Positions 1 through 7,456 are shown, numbered from the stretch's first letter. The stretch is 46,189 nt of DNA from an uncultured Lachnotalea sp. (GCA_947066815.1 CAMSZT010000026.1:1-46189), one strand, 5' to 3'. Translations and numbers: made by a program. Notes: a model not told the origin generated them from the sequence alone.

Positions 1-3000
1 TTCCGAAATGCCAGTTATGATCTGAGTTATCATCACTTGCCGATTGTGACCCCCATGTGCCCAATTTATTATTGTTTTTTAAGAAGTACCACTCATTTGC
101 TTTCACGCCCATAAATGGATCATGGCCATTCCTTTCTCCAATATCATCCATAGGCCAGAAGTTATTTGAAAGTGCTCCGCTGAAGTTTCCAAACGTTGAT
201 AAGCCCTTTCCGTTTGGTCCGCCCCCTCCTTTTGCAATTTTTTTTGTGTTTTTATTATAAACATTGTCTAAGGTATATGTATCGCCACTCTGCTTAAATC
301 TTAATTGATATCTTGTATACTTTGTTGACCCCTCATTCGTCGCGCTTTTAAACAGATTTTTAGGAACAGTAACATTATATTTCAAATTTCCGTTTGGCGA
401 AGTCAAGTCATCTTTCACAATCCCTTGCACCACTTTGGAGTTACCATTTGCAAATTTCCCATTTCCTCTGTTTAAATAAAGACCATAGAGTTTACCTCCT
501 CCTGTAACTTCATTATTTGCATTAGGAGTACCGGCACATGCTGTTCTGTTTCCAGATGCATACTGACCTATCGTCAGTCTATTTTCTGTGGTCGAAGAAA
601 CAAACGAACTATTGATTCCCTGCCCCTGTGTCTTCACATACTTTCCACCACTTGTTTCAGTCCCTGCATCATTATACTTTTTTCCATCTGTGATATCATA
701 ATCATAGAATGTGGCATCTGTTGCAAGTTTATTATCTCCCGTTACCGGTGTGTACCAAAAGCGAATCAGGGAATCAGCCGACAAATCAATTCTTTTATTA
801 TCTCCAGGCTTATATACGGTGTATGAACCACTTACCCAAGTAGCATCATTTTCCCTTCCCTTATTATTGTTAATTTGGCTGGATTTACATACCCATATTT
901 CGGATACCGTATAATTTTTTTGCTTAACATTTGTATTGCAGATTTTACTTAACTGCGCCACATCTTCATAATACTCATTTGGAATTTCAATGGTATCTTT
1001 AGAATAAATTCGTGCCTTTACTGTCTTAGTCTTTACATAAGGATTATCTTTATTGGCCACGAATACCGTATCCGTTCCTTTTTCAACATTAGCCTCTCCA
1101 TCAATTACTTTAAGATTTTTTCCCCAATGTTCTACGGTAACATTTATCGTCCCATATATCTTTGTCAAATGCACATACACATACACGGAGAAATGCTCTG
1201 TTTCGATGACCACATCTTTCTCTTCCGTGGCAATCGCCTCCATATCCGTCGCCGTGCCTGTGGTCTCATCTACATGGATGACCTTGACTTCTGTCTCCTC
1301 ATCCTCCACGGACTCGGTGACCTCCTGGCTGGAGAACTTCACGGACACGGGGCCGATAGGCTGAACTTCCTCGCCGTCAGCGAGCAGCTTGATATCAAAT
1401 GCCTGATAATCCTTAATCTGCTTTGTCGGCTGTACGGACTCTTCGGCTGCTGCCGCAGACTCCCCGGACTGTGCGGGCTCCTCTGCCGAGTTCTCGGACT
1501 GGGCCACGGGCGCTTCCGGTGCAACGGTCTCTTCGGGTGCCGCCGTCGGCTCTTCTGCTGCCGATGCCGTTATCTCCTCAGGGGCTGCCGTTTCTGCCGC
1601 GAGCGCTACTTCCGGTGCGGCCGACTCAACGGGTGCTGCTGTCGTCTCCTCGGGTACTTCCGCAGGATTCTGCTCGGGTGCGGCTGTCTCCTCGGGCGCT
1701 GCCGTCGGATCCTCGGCCGGTGCGGCCGGCTCTGCCTTCTCGGCTGTCGCAATGGGAGCCGCATTCGGATCCTCGAGAGGCGCGATCGCCTCCTCGATGG
1801 TCGCGATCACCTTCTCATCCTCCACCTTGGATGCCTGGATGGAGTATTCTTTTCCTTCCTCAAAGGAGCTCTGAGGGCCGCTCAGGGTGATGGTGGTCCC
1901 GTCCACCACGGTGGTCAGCTCCACCGTCGGCTCCTCGGGAGTCTCGGTCCCGGCGGGTGTTTCCGGATTAGCCGGGTCTTCTGTCCCGGCAGGGTCTTCC
2001 TGACCTTCCGGATCCTCTGTGGTGAAGATCTTGCCGCCCTCTTCGGTTTCGGCCGGACCTGCCGGATCCTGTTCCGCAGGAACCTCCGCGGCCGCCTTGC
2101 AGGCTGCCTCCAGTTCGGTCAGTTTTAAGAAGCGGACAATATGCGCTTCGCCGAGAGGATAGATATTCTCTTTTACTTCATTCTGGCTGTTGCCCTCGAT
2201 GACGTGGATCTCGTTCTTCTCCTGGTCGAAGGAGGCCACGATCCCCATCTGGACTGCCGTCTCTTCATTTTCACGCTGGGAGAAGATCAGGTCGCCCGCT
2301 GCCGGCACATAGCCCTCGGGCCCGGTCAGGAAGGCGCTGTTCCCCTCGCTCATCTTTCCAAATTCTTCACACCATTTCGCGCTGTCGGCCACCTTCGGGA
2401 ATACGGGCGTCTCGGCGTCTTTGCTCTGGATCCCCGCGTAATGGAGGCAGAAACTCACGAAGGCCGCGTCCCAGTTTCCATAAGGGTCTCCGGCGAAGGC
2501 GCCGTAGCGGGTGTAGCCCTTGCGGCTCCCGTCCTCGGCGACGGTGAAGTTCTCGATGCTCTCTTTATAGCCGAGCTGCATGGCGGCGGCCATTGCCAGG
2601 TCCTCGCCCCAGATGCCCTTCCACTGGATGCCGGCGTACTGCTTCGCCCAGACCTCCTCGGTCTCAACGTCGGCATTGGCGTCCATGTAGCAGACGTCGG
2701 TATGGATGTGCTCTTCCTTCCCGCAGGCAAGCTCCGCGGTGTAGCAGGAGTCGTCATGGAAATGAGCTTCCCGCTCCTCCTCGCCGCAGGCATAGCCTTC
2801 CGGAGTCACGCGGCAGGCTTCCGTATGTACGTGGTCCTCGCCCTCCTCCAGGCCGCAGACCAACTCTTCCTGATAAAGGCATTCGTCCGAATGGATGTGC
2901 CCCGGGTCTTCCTCCCGGCCGCAAGTCAGCACGCTGGTATAGCATTCCGCCGTGTGCTGATGCTCCTCCATCCCGCATTTCGCATTGCCCGTCATGGCAA

Positions 3001-3136
3001 CGCCGTACTGGGACAGAGCGCCCGCGACGCATCCGATCACCATGACCGCCAGAAGCAGCATGGCGACGCCGGCCCGCATGTTCTTTCTCCGCTTTGAATT
3101 CCGCTCATCCAAATACTCTCTTAAAAGTTTCTGCAT
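1..3136 (-). CDS. Large secreted surface protein with Cys/His repeats and a degenerate CHAP-like domain (3' end outside window)
   Basis: The frame is open from an ATG at 3136 to the left edge (about 1045 codons). It has a ribosome site AGGTGAG and lies 12 bases after the signal peptidase stop. Residues about 20-42 form a membrane/signal segment. Residues 54-150 carry five units of the form CG-x-E-E...H-x-H...C. Residues about 165-340 resemble a CHAP/NlpC-P60-like amidase, but W-D-A-A-F at 222-226 has Asp where the catalytic Cys is expected, and Q-M-G-I-V at 296-300 has Gln where His is expected. A Pro/Ala/Glu-rich linker follows (about 350-575), then a beta-rich region. The last residues (D-H-N-W-H-F-G) look like the start of a fibro-slime/PA14-like domain. 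No sorting signal can be judged because the end is missing. Codon use turns AT-rich beyond about residue 640. Inferred role: adhesin or cell-surface structural protein. Confidence 0.85.
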   Translation of the reverse strand, partial: MQKLLREYLDERNSKRRKNMRAGVAMLLLAVMVIGCVAGALSQYGVAMTGNAKCGMEEHQHTAECYTSVLTCGREEDPGHIHSDECLYQEELVCGLEEGEDHVHTEACRVTPEGYACGEEEREAHFHDDSCYTAELACGKEEHIHTDVCYMDANADVETEEVWAKQYAGIQWKGIWGEDLAMAAAMQLGYKESIENFTVAEDGSRKGYTRYGAFAGDPYGNWDAAFVSFCLHYAGIQSKDAETPVFPKVADSAKWCEEFGKMSEGNSAFLTGPEGYVPAAGDLIFSQRENEETAVQMGIVASFDQEKNEIHVIEGNSQNEVKENIYPLGEAHIVRFLKLTELEAACKAAAEVPAEQDPAGPAETEEGGKIFTTEDPEGQEDPAGTEDPANPETPAGTETPEEPTVELTTVVDGTTITLSGPQSSFEEGKEYSIQASKVEDEKVIATIEEAIAPLEDPNAAPIATAEKAEPAAPAEDPTAAPEETAAPEQNPAEVPEETTAAPVESAAPEVALAAETAAPEEITASAAEEPTAAPEETVAPEAPVAQSENSAEEPAQSGESAAAAEESVQPTKQIKDYQAFDIKLLADGEEVQPIGPVSVKFSSQEVTESVEDEETEVKVIHVDETTGTATDMEAIATEEKDVVIETEHFSVYVYVHLTKIYGTINVTVEHWGKNLKVIDGEANVEKGTDTVFVANKDNPYVKTKTVKARIYSKDTIEIPNEYYEDVAQLSKICNTNVKQKNYTVSEIWVCKSSQINNNKGRENDATWVSGSYTVYKPGDNKRIDLSADSLIRFWYTPVTGDNKLATDATFYDYDITDGKKYNDAGTETSGGKYVKTQGQGINSSFVSSTTENRLTIGQYASGNRTACAGTPNANNEVTGGGKLYGLYLNRGNGKFANGNSKVVQGIVKDDLTSPNGNLKYNVTVPKNLFKSATNEGSTKYTRYQLRFKQSGDTYTLDNVYNKNTKKIAKGGGGPNGKGLSTFGNFSGALSNNFWPMDDIGERNGHDPFMGVKANEWYFLKNNNKLGTWGSQSASDDNSDHNWHFG

Positions 3137-3148
3137 CTTCTCACCTTC

Positions 3149-3778
3149 CTAGCGCATAAGCTCCATCCTGCTAAAGGGCCATGCCCTGAATACTGCCCTT
3201 CCAACGATCTGGTTCTCCTCCACGCACCCGATCCCTCTGGTGCGGCTGTCTACGGAAACGGCCCGGTTGTCTCCGAGCACGAATATCATTCCCTCCGGCA
3301 CCTCGCAGGGGAATTCCACATCGCATTTCCCCAGGCTCTTCTCTGTCAGGTAAGGCTCGTCGAGCTCCTCGCCGTTCACAGATACGGTGCCCTCCTTGTC
3401 GATCTCTATCTGATCTCCCGCCACGCCGACGGCGCGCTTTAAAAGTACTCTTCCTCCGTAATAGAATCCGACGATGTCCCCGGCCTCGACCTTTTTGGTC
3501 CGGTGCAGGAGTACGATCTCTCCCTCTTTTAATGTCGGTTCCATGCTGTTTCCATTGATCCGGATCATGACCAGGAGCCTGGTGGCCACCAATGCGGTGA
3601 CGGCTGCTGCCACGATGAGTCCCACCGCCACGCCCCACAGGCGTTTTCTGAAATCATGTCTGGATTCCTCTCTCGCGAGCTCTTCCCTGAGAAGTCCGAT
3701 GGACGGGATCTCCGGCATCTGCTCCGCTTCCCCGCCTTTTTTCTTTCCCGGTCTCCTCCCCGGCCTCTTCTCAGCCAT
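3149..3778 (-). CDS. lepB: Signal peptidase I
   Basis: This is a 209-residue type I signal peptidase, which removes signal peptides of exported proteins at the outer membrane face. A single N-terminal membrane segment spans about residues 47-72. The catalytic Ser78 lies in G-N-S-M-E-P-T and the general base Lys114 in L-L-K-R-A-V-G. The later box G-D-N-R...S-V-D-S-R is also present. The reading frame extends further upstream, but the start at 3778 is chosen because it begins the recognisable protein and overlaps the upstream coiled-coil gene by 8 bases, as expected for translational coupling. Its position just before the giant surface protein suggests a dedicated peptidase for that substrate, like the SipA/Spi genes of pilus clusters. 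This is inference, and no sortase gene is visible here. Confidence 0.9.
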   Translation of the reverse strand: MAEKRPGRRPGKKKGGEAEQMPEIPSIGLLREELAREESRHDFRKRLWGVAVGLIVAAAVTALVATRLLVMIRINGNSMEPTLKEGEIVLLHRTKKVEAGDIVGFYYGGRVLLKRAVGVAGDQIEIDKEGTVSVNGEELDEPYLTEKSLGKCDVEFPCEVPEGMIFVLGDNRAVSVDSRTRGIGCVEENQIVGRAVFRAWPFSRMELMR

Positions 3779-4403
3779 TCTGCTCACCCGCAGCTGCAGA
3801 CTGCCCTGCCTCGCAGGCTTCCTCCGGCTCCTCCACGATGGCCGTCTCTTCTTCGGATCCTTTCTCTGTCTGCTTCTGGCCGAAATCCACGGATACCACC
3901 TCGCCCAGTTCTCCGCTCCTGGCCGTACCGGCCTTCTCCCGGAGCCCTGCGGGCTTTCGGTTCCCGAAGGGGATCCACTCTGTCTCATTCCCGGCTGCGG
4001 GAAGGGCCTCCTTCTGTTCGGGGAGTTTCGTCTCCACGCCTTCCTTCAGCTTCCTGACTTTCTCCAGATATGCCTCGGCTGCCGCTTCTGCTTCTTCAAA
4101 CATCTCGTCGAGCCTCAGTGCCGTCGCCGCGATGGATTCGAGGTTCTCCAGCTCGGCCTCCCTGGATTCTTTCAGCTTCTCCAGTTCCTCCTCAAGCTCC
4201 GCGATCCTCGCGTCCTTCTCATTCAGCCGTTCGTCCTTGACGTCCAGCTTCTTCTTCAGCCGCTCGTAGCTCTCCGACATGTCGTCGAATCTCTTCTTGA
4301 TCTTATCCACTTCCTTCTGAAGCCTCTCGCTCTCTTCACACTGTACCAGAAGCATCCTCAGAAGCTCTCTGCGCTTCAGCCTGCGCAACTCTCTTCCCGT
4401 CAT
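3771..4403 (-). CDS. Coiled-coil protein, first gene of the switched surface operon
   Basis: A 210-residue protein of unknown function. Residues about 20-125 are a continuous Glu/Lys/Leu heptad region with high coiled-coil character. The N terminus (M-T-G-R-E-L-R-R-L-K) is basic, and the C-terminal third is acidic and low-complexity, rich in Glu, Ala and Gly. No signal peptide or membrane segment is visible, so it is probably cytoplasmic. It has a GAAGGGG ribosome site, and its stop overlaps the signal peptidase start. It is the first gene downstream of the invertible promoter. A similar N terminus is known to me from uncharacterised gut Clostridia proteins beside signal peptidase genes, but no function can be given. 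It might scaffold or regulate export of the surface protein (inference). Confidence 0.75.
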   Translation of the reverse strand: MTGRELRRLKRRELLRMLLVQCEESERLQKEVDKIKKRFDDMSESYERLKKKLDVKDERLNEKDARIAELEEELEKLKESREAELENLESIAATALRLDEMFEEAEAAAEAYLEKVRKLKEGVETKLPEQKEALPAAGNETEWIPFGNRKPAGLREKAGTARSGELGEVVSVDFGQKQTEKGSEEETAIVEEPEEACEAGQSAAAGEQNG

Positions 4404-4505
4404 CCTACCCCTTCTTTACCCTTCTCCGTCTGCCCTGTCCTCCGTCCCGGGCTGCCCCAGTGCATTTCGTTCTGCGCCGCACCCTGTTTCCCGGTCTCTA
4501 TCGCA

Positions 4506-4534
4506 TACCACATAATATGGATTATGCGGTAACC
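4506..4534 (+). repeat. Left inverted repeat (recombination site) of the invertible segment
   Basis: This 29-base site pairs in inverted orientation with 4712-4740 (27 of 29 positions match). It consists of arms ACCACATAAT and ATTATGCGGT around the asymmetric core ATGG. This fits a tyrosine-recombinase site with two roughly 10-bp binding arms and a short directional crossover. It lies in the untranslated leader of the coiled-coil gene. Confidence 0.85.
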
Positions 4535-4590
4535 ACATGACTGATTTTCCGATCAGCGGAACCTCCGGTCCCCTATTTTAACGATAGTCT

Positions 4591-4619
4591 ATCATATATA
4601 TCGTCAAAGAAAGCGTCAA
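4591..4619 (-). promoter_or_regulatory. Sigma-A promoter inside the invertible segment
   Basis: On the minus strand, TTGACG (4614-4619) is separated by exactly 17 bases from TATGAT (4591-4596). Predicted transcription starts near 4584, passes through the left repeat (able to fold as a leader hairpin) and reaches the coiled-coil gene at 4403. Confidence 0.8.
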
Positions 4620-4687
4620 AAGAAAGTCAAAAGAGGGGTAAATTTTATTTATTTCCATTTTGGAGGAAATTAGACTTATTTTTAATC

Positions 4688-5647
4688 CTATGTAAAGGAA
4701 AAGATCGGGCAGGTTACCACATAATCCATATTATGCGGTAATTTTTTTCCGCCGCAGAGCCCGAGGCCGTTCAGCTTCTGCTCCTGTTCCTCGCAGCTGA
4801 TCAGCGTATAGATCCGGGTGGTGTTTAGGTTGGAATGCCCCAGCAAGTCCGCCAGATGGCAGATATCCTTTTCTTCCTTATAAAATGTGACTGCGAACAG
4901 ATGGCGGAGGTTGTGAGGGAATACTTTGGCCTCCTCCACCCTCGCCCTCCGGCAGAGGCGCTTCATGGAATGGAGGATGTTGCTGCGGTCCATGGGCCTC
5001 CCGCTCCTGGTCACGAACACGCTTCCCGAGGCGACGCCCCGTCTCCTGGCATACTGTTTCAATTTTCGGCACAGTTCCAGCGGCAGGAGCACCGTCCTCG
5101 TCTTCCCTTTCAGGGATACCCTGGCCCTCCTGCTCTGCAGGGCGTCCACGGTGATAAAAGGCAGCTCGCTGATGCGGATCCCGGTGGAGCAGATTGCCTG
5201 CATGATCATGAGCAGGCGTTCGTCCCCCGCCTCCCCGGCCGCCTGTAACAGCCGGAAGTATTCTTCTTTTTTGAGTTCCCGCTCTTTGCCCCGGAAGGCC
5301 TCCTTCTGTACCCGGAAGGATCTCACCGCGCAGTCCTCCTTCCCGATGCAGCGCAGGAACTTCCGCAGGGCCGCCAGCATGGAATTGGCGCTGCTGATCT
5401 CGTAATGCTCCCCCAGCCAGTTCTTGTATCCGATCACGGTCTCCTTCGTGATGGCCGCCCCCTCCCCCGCGTAGCCGAGAAAGGCCTTCACGTCCCGGCA
5501 GTATTTCTCGATCGTCGCCCGGCTCTTCTCCTCCTCCCGCAGGGCCTGCTCAAACACCGCGAGCATCCGGCCCTCCGACCGGCCGCCTCTGTCCGTCCCG
5601 CCTTCTGATCCGCCCTGCGGTATTTTGCCGCATGTTCTGTCTGCCAT
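4688..5647 (-). CDS. Tyrosine recombinase (putative DNA invertase of the adjacent switch)
   Basis: A 319-residue phage-integrase-family recombinase. The N-terminal SAM-like DNA-binding domain covers about residues 28-110. The catalytic domain shows Arg158 (S-T-G-I-R-I-S-E-L), a Lys in the S-L-K-G-K-T-R beta hairpin near 182, His245-x-x-Arg248, His271 (L-L-G-H-S) and the nucleophile Tyr280 (T-R-I-Y). It starts at 5647 with a ribosome site AAGGAG. The last codons (K-L-P-H-N-M-D-Y...) read through the right inverted repeat and end inside the invertible segment. The natural inference is that it inverts that segment, as single-gene recombinases do in other Clostridia switches. Inversion would leave the catalytic domain intact and change only the final residues. 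Confidence 0.9.
   Translation of the reverse strand: MADRTCGKIPQGGSEGGTDRGGRSEGRMLAVFEQALREEEKSRATIEKYCRDVKAFLGYAGEGAAITKETVIGYKNWLGEHYEISSANSMLAALRKFLRCIGKEDCAVRSFRVQKEAFRGKERELKKEEYFRLLQAAGEAGDERLLMIMQAICSTGIRISELPFITVDALQSRRARVSLKGKTRTVLLPLELCRKLKQYARRRGVASGSVFVTRSGRPMDRSNILHSMKRLCRRARVEEAKVFPHNLRHLFAVTFYKEEKDICHLADLLGHSNLNTTRIYTLISCEEQEQKLNGLGLCGGKKLPHNMDYVVTCPIFSFT
4712..4740 (-). repeat. Right inverted repeat (recombination site), inside the recombinase 3' end
   Basis: This is the inverted partner of 4506-4534. On the plus strand it has arms ACCACATAAT and ATTATGCGGT around core CCAT. It lies within the last codons of the recombinase gene, so it is translated. Each present-day site combines one A-type arm (ACCACATAAT) with one G-type arm (ACCGCATAAT read outward). 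Swapping the inner arms by inversion would make both sites perfectly symmetric. Confidence 0.85.
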
Positions 5648-5846
5648 CTGAATTTCTCCTTACTATGATCAAAGTTATAAATCCCTGTCTGTTTAGTATC
5701 TCTGTATTTTCGTTTTCTAAACCCGGTGATGCAGGGTTGTCCGGAAAGTCCCGCCCAGAAGGCCGGGGAACCCGGTATACAGGCAAAAAAAAGAAGGCGG
5801 AGCCCCCTGTGCTTCCACAAAGACTCTACCCCCCTGTTCTTCTCCG

Positions 5847-6764
5847 TCACGCGATTCCCTGATATTTCTGCAGTTCCTGTTTTAACTTTCTGATCTCCTC
5901 TTCCAAAGCATCTGCCCGTTCCCGTTCCTGCTCTGCCTTCTCTCGCTCTTGCTTTGCTTTCTCTCGCTCCCGGTCTGCCCGTTTCCGTTCCCGTTCTGTG
6001 TTTACCCGCTCCTCTTCCCGGATCAGTTCTTCTCTCTCAAACGATTTCATATAGCTCCGCATGGCCTCCTTCTCGCTTTTTACGATCTCCACCATCCGAT
6101 GGAGTTCCTTCAGGGTCTCATTCACCGCATTTTCTTCTGTTGTGGTCTCCATATAGCGCAGCAGCTGACGGAGTTTCTCCGGGCATTCTCCCCTTGTCCC
6201 TCTTGTGTAAAGGTAAAGCGTCCTCGTTCCGTCATCGTACGCCATCCCCGGTTCTTCCTCGCAGACACTCCGCATGGTGTAGACCATCCGCCCCAGCCCA
6301 TATGGGTCATAAGGCGTGATAAAAATAACTGCCTCGTTTTTCATTGCAGCATATTTTTTTCCTGCCTTCAGATTGTGCGTTGTCATGATGGCATGGTAAA
6401 ACCGGGAGCGTTCCGGAAGGGAGCCCGCCTCCCTCCTCTGATTTTCCGGCTCGATATCACAGATAAGCCCCCTGTCAGGCTTTTCCTCCCCTTCCTCCAG
6501 GGCTCCGGCTCCGGCCGCTGTCCCCGCTGGGACAACAGGCTCTGTCTTCTCCTCCAGATAAACATCGAGCCTCGCCCCGTGCAGATCTGCATCCCTCCCC
6601 GGAAAGTCTTTCTGCGGGACCACGCTCAGTCTCCCGAATTTCCTCTGGAAAATGGTCTCCAGGAGGATCCGGACAAACCGCTTTCCAAAACGCTTGTGGC
6701 CGACCATCGTCTCAAAGAGAAAATCGTCCAGCAGGTTCAACTCCTGTAGTTTTCTTCTCTTCAT
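5847..6764 (-). CDS. Rpn-family recombination-promoting nuclease / putative transposase (PD-(D/E)XK)
   Basis: A 305-residue member of the PF12784-type PD-(D/E)XK nuclease/transposase family. The N terminus (L-N-L-L-D-D-F-L-F) and the catalytic strand G-A-R-L-D-V-Y, followed after an acidic insert by C-D-I-E-P-E-N, match the family pattern (RLDV...DIE.Q). The conserved F-I-T-P-Y-D-P-Y segment is present. The C-terminal region (about 225-300) is a repetitive Arg/Glu/Lys coiled coil encoded by near-tandem codon repeats. The start at 6764 has an AAGGGG-like site, and a promoter lies about 180 bases upstream. A run of eight T residues after a GC-rich stretch (minus strand, near 5786-5793) may end the transcript. 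The exact biological role is unresolved; family members promote RecA-independent recombination. Confidence 0.85.
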   Translation of the reverse strand: MKRRKLQELNLLDDFLFETMVGHKRFGKRFVRILLETIFQRKFGRLSVVPQKDFPGRDADLHGARLDVYLEEKTEPVVPAGTAAGAGALEEGEEKPDRGLICDIEPENQRREAGSLPERSRFYHAIMTTHNLKAGKKYAAMKNEAVIFITPYDPYGLGRMVYTMRSVCEEEPGMAYDDGTRTLYLYTRGTRGECPEKLRQLLRYMETTTEENAVNETLKELHRMVEIVKSEKEAMRSYMKSFEREELIREEERVNTERERKRADREREKAKQEREKAEQERERADALEEEIRKLKQELQKYQGIA

Positions 6765-6945
6765 TCCTGCCCCTTTCTTCCGCAGAGGAAAGGAAAACAG
6801 GCCGGTATATCGGAAGCGTTTTCCGATATGCTGTGTCCTTATCCGGTTTTCCGACCGACAGTCTCATCCCTCTGCATTTACTGGTTATCCATATAGGGGA
6901 ATCGATGACCGAACGGTCCAGATATGTTCCCAGATATGTAACTTT

Positions 6946-6974
6946 ATTTTAGTTGTTTTCCTCCTGAGTGTCAA
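6946..6974 (-). promoter_or_regulatory. Promoter upstream of the Rpn-family gene
   Basis: On the minus strand a perfect -35 TTGACA (6969-6974) lies 17 bases from TAAAAT (6946-6951). This leaves a leader of about 175 bases before the Rpn start at 6764. Confidence 0.7.
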
Positions 6975-7029
6975 GAAAAAGTTGTTGTTTTGTAAAGCAT
7001 GGTGCTTTGCCACTATAAAAGAAAAGAAA

Positions 7030-7065
7030 AATCCCCAAACTGTGCTGCAACACGGTTTGGGGATT
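7030..7065 (-). terminator. Rho-independent terminator-like hairpin, minus strand
   Basis: The arms AATCCCCAAAC and GTTTGGGGATT are perfectly complementary and extend inward by four further pairs to a 6-base loop. On the minus strand the stem is followed by TTTTTCTTTTC. No intact gene reads into it directly, so it may be a leftover of the decayed region at 7.1-7.45 kb or a backup terminator behind rubrerythrin. Confidence 0.6.
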
Positions 7066-7182
7066 CACTCTTGTCCGCATGGACTTGTGATTTCTTTTTG
7101 CCTGTTGGCATTATAGCATATGCAAAAACTTTTTTCAATCTGAAATTTATCCTTGCAAATCCATGTGCCTCTGCCAGAGCTT

Positions 7183-7217
7183 CTAAGGAAACGATGATTT
7201 GATCAGCGTTTCCTTAG
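7183..7217. repeat. Dispersed hairpin repeat, copy A
   Basis: A 35-base element made of 16-base arms (CTAAGGAAACGATGAT and its near complement) around TTG, with one mismatch. The 3' half is identical to copy B at 29270-29302, and copy C lies at 30144-30176. It sits directly upstream of a resolvase-tail remnant. Confidence 0.7.
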
Positions 7218-7219
7218 AT

Positions 7220-7351
7220 TTTTCAACCCAACTCACGGCAACCGCCGCAATGAATGAAATAGGTTTAAAGCCCAATACCTTCTATCGCAAAATAAAAGAA
7301 ATGGAAAAACCGCTTCTCATAAATTCCACTTTTTCAAATTCCACCTTTTGA
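7220..7351 (+). pseudogene. Remnant of a serine resolvase/recombinase C terminus
   Basis: The plus frame ending at the TGA at 7349-7351 translates to a helix-turn-helix tail with T-A-T-A-A-M-N-E-I-G-L-K and P-N-T-F-Y-R-K-I-K-E-M-E. This pattern is typical of the C-terminal DNA-binding end of small serine recombinases. No start codon or catalytic domain precedes it. The upstream sequence is the hairpin repeat, so only a fragment of roughly 40 codons survives. The region to 7450 shows no further coding signal. Confidence 0.6.
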
Positions 7352-7456
7352 CTTTTGGAGGAAGGAGCAAACAGATAATTCCACCTTTATTTCCACAGCT
7401 GCAACCCATGCCAGCTCAAAAGCTTACGCTTTCTCGCTGTACGGCTGGCGCCGTAT

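Larger units (their letters stand above)
4506..4740. other. Putative invertible promoter segment (phase-variation switch)
   Basis: Two near-identical inverted repeats bracket about 180 bp that is AT-rich and carries one strong sigma-A promoter pointing left into the coiled-coil, signal peptidase and surface-protein operon. A tyrosine recombinase gene adjoins the right repeat. The recombination cores read ATGG at one site and CCAT at the other on the plus strand, so crossover would invert the segment. In the sequenced state the promoter faces the operon (ON). After inversion it would face into the 3' end of the recombinase gene as antisense. No comparable promoter is seen on the other strand of the segment. 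Confidence 0.8.

Noticed and set aside
1127-2128. Plus-strand open frame of 333 codons, Leu/Arg/Gly-rich
   Set aside because: It is antisense to the low-complexity Pro/Ala/Glu linker of the surface protein, has no family resemblance, and is explained by the GC-rich repetitive codons of the real minus-strand gene.
2141-3097. Plus-strand frame of 318 codons
   Set aside because: It lies fully antisense to the N-terminal part of the surface protein, whose signal anchor, Cys/His repeats and CHAP-like domain are convincing.
1-3136. LPXTG sortase anchoring of the surface protein
   Set aside because: The C terminus is outside the window, so anchoring cannot be judged; no sortase gene is nearby.
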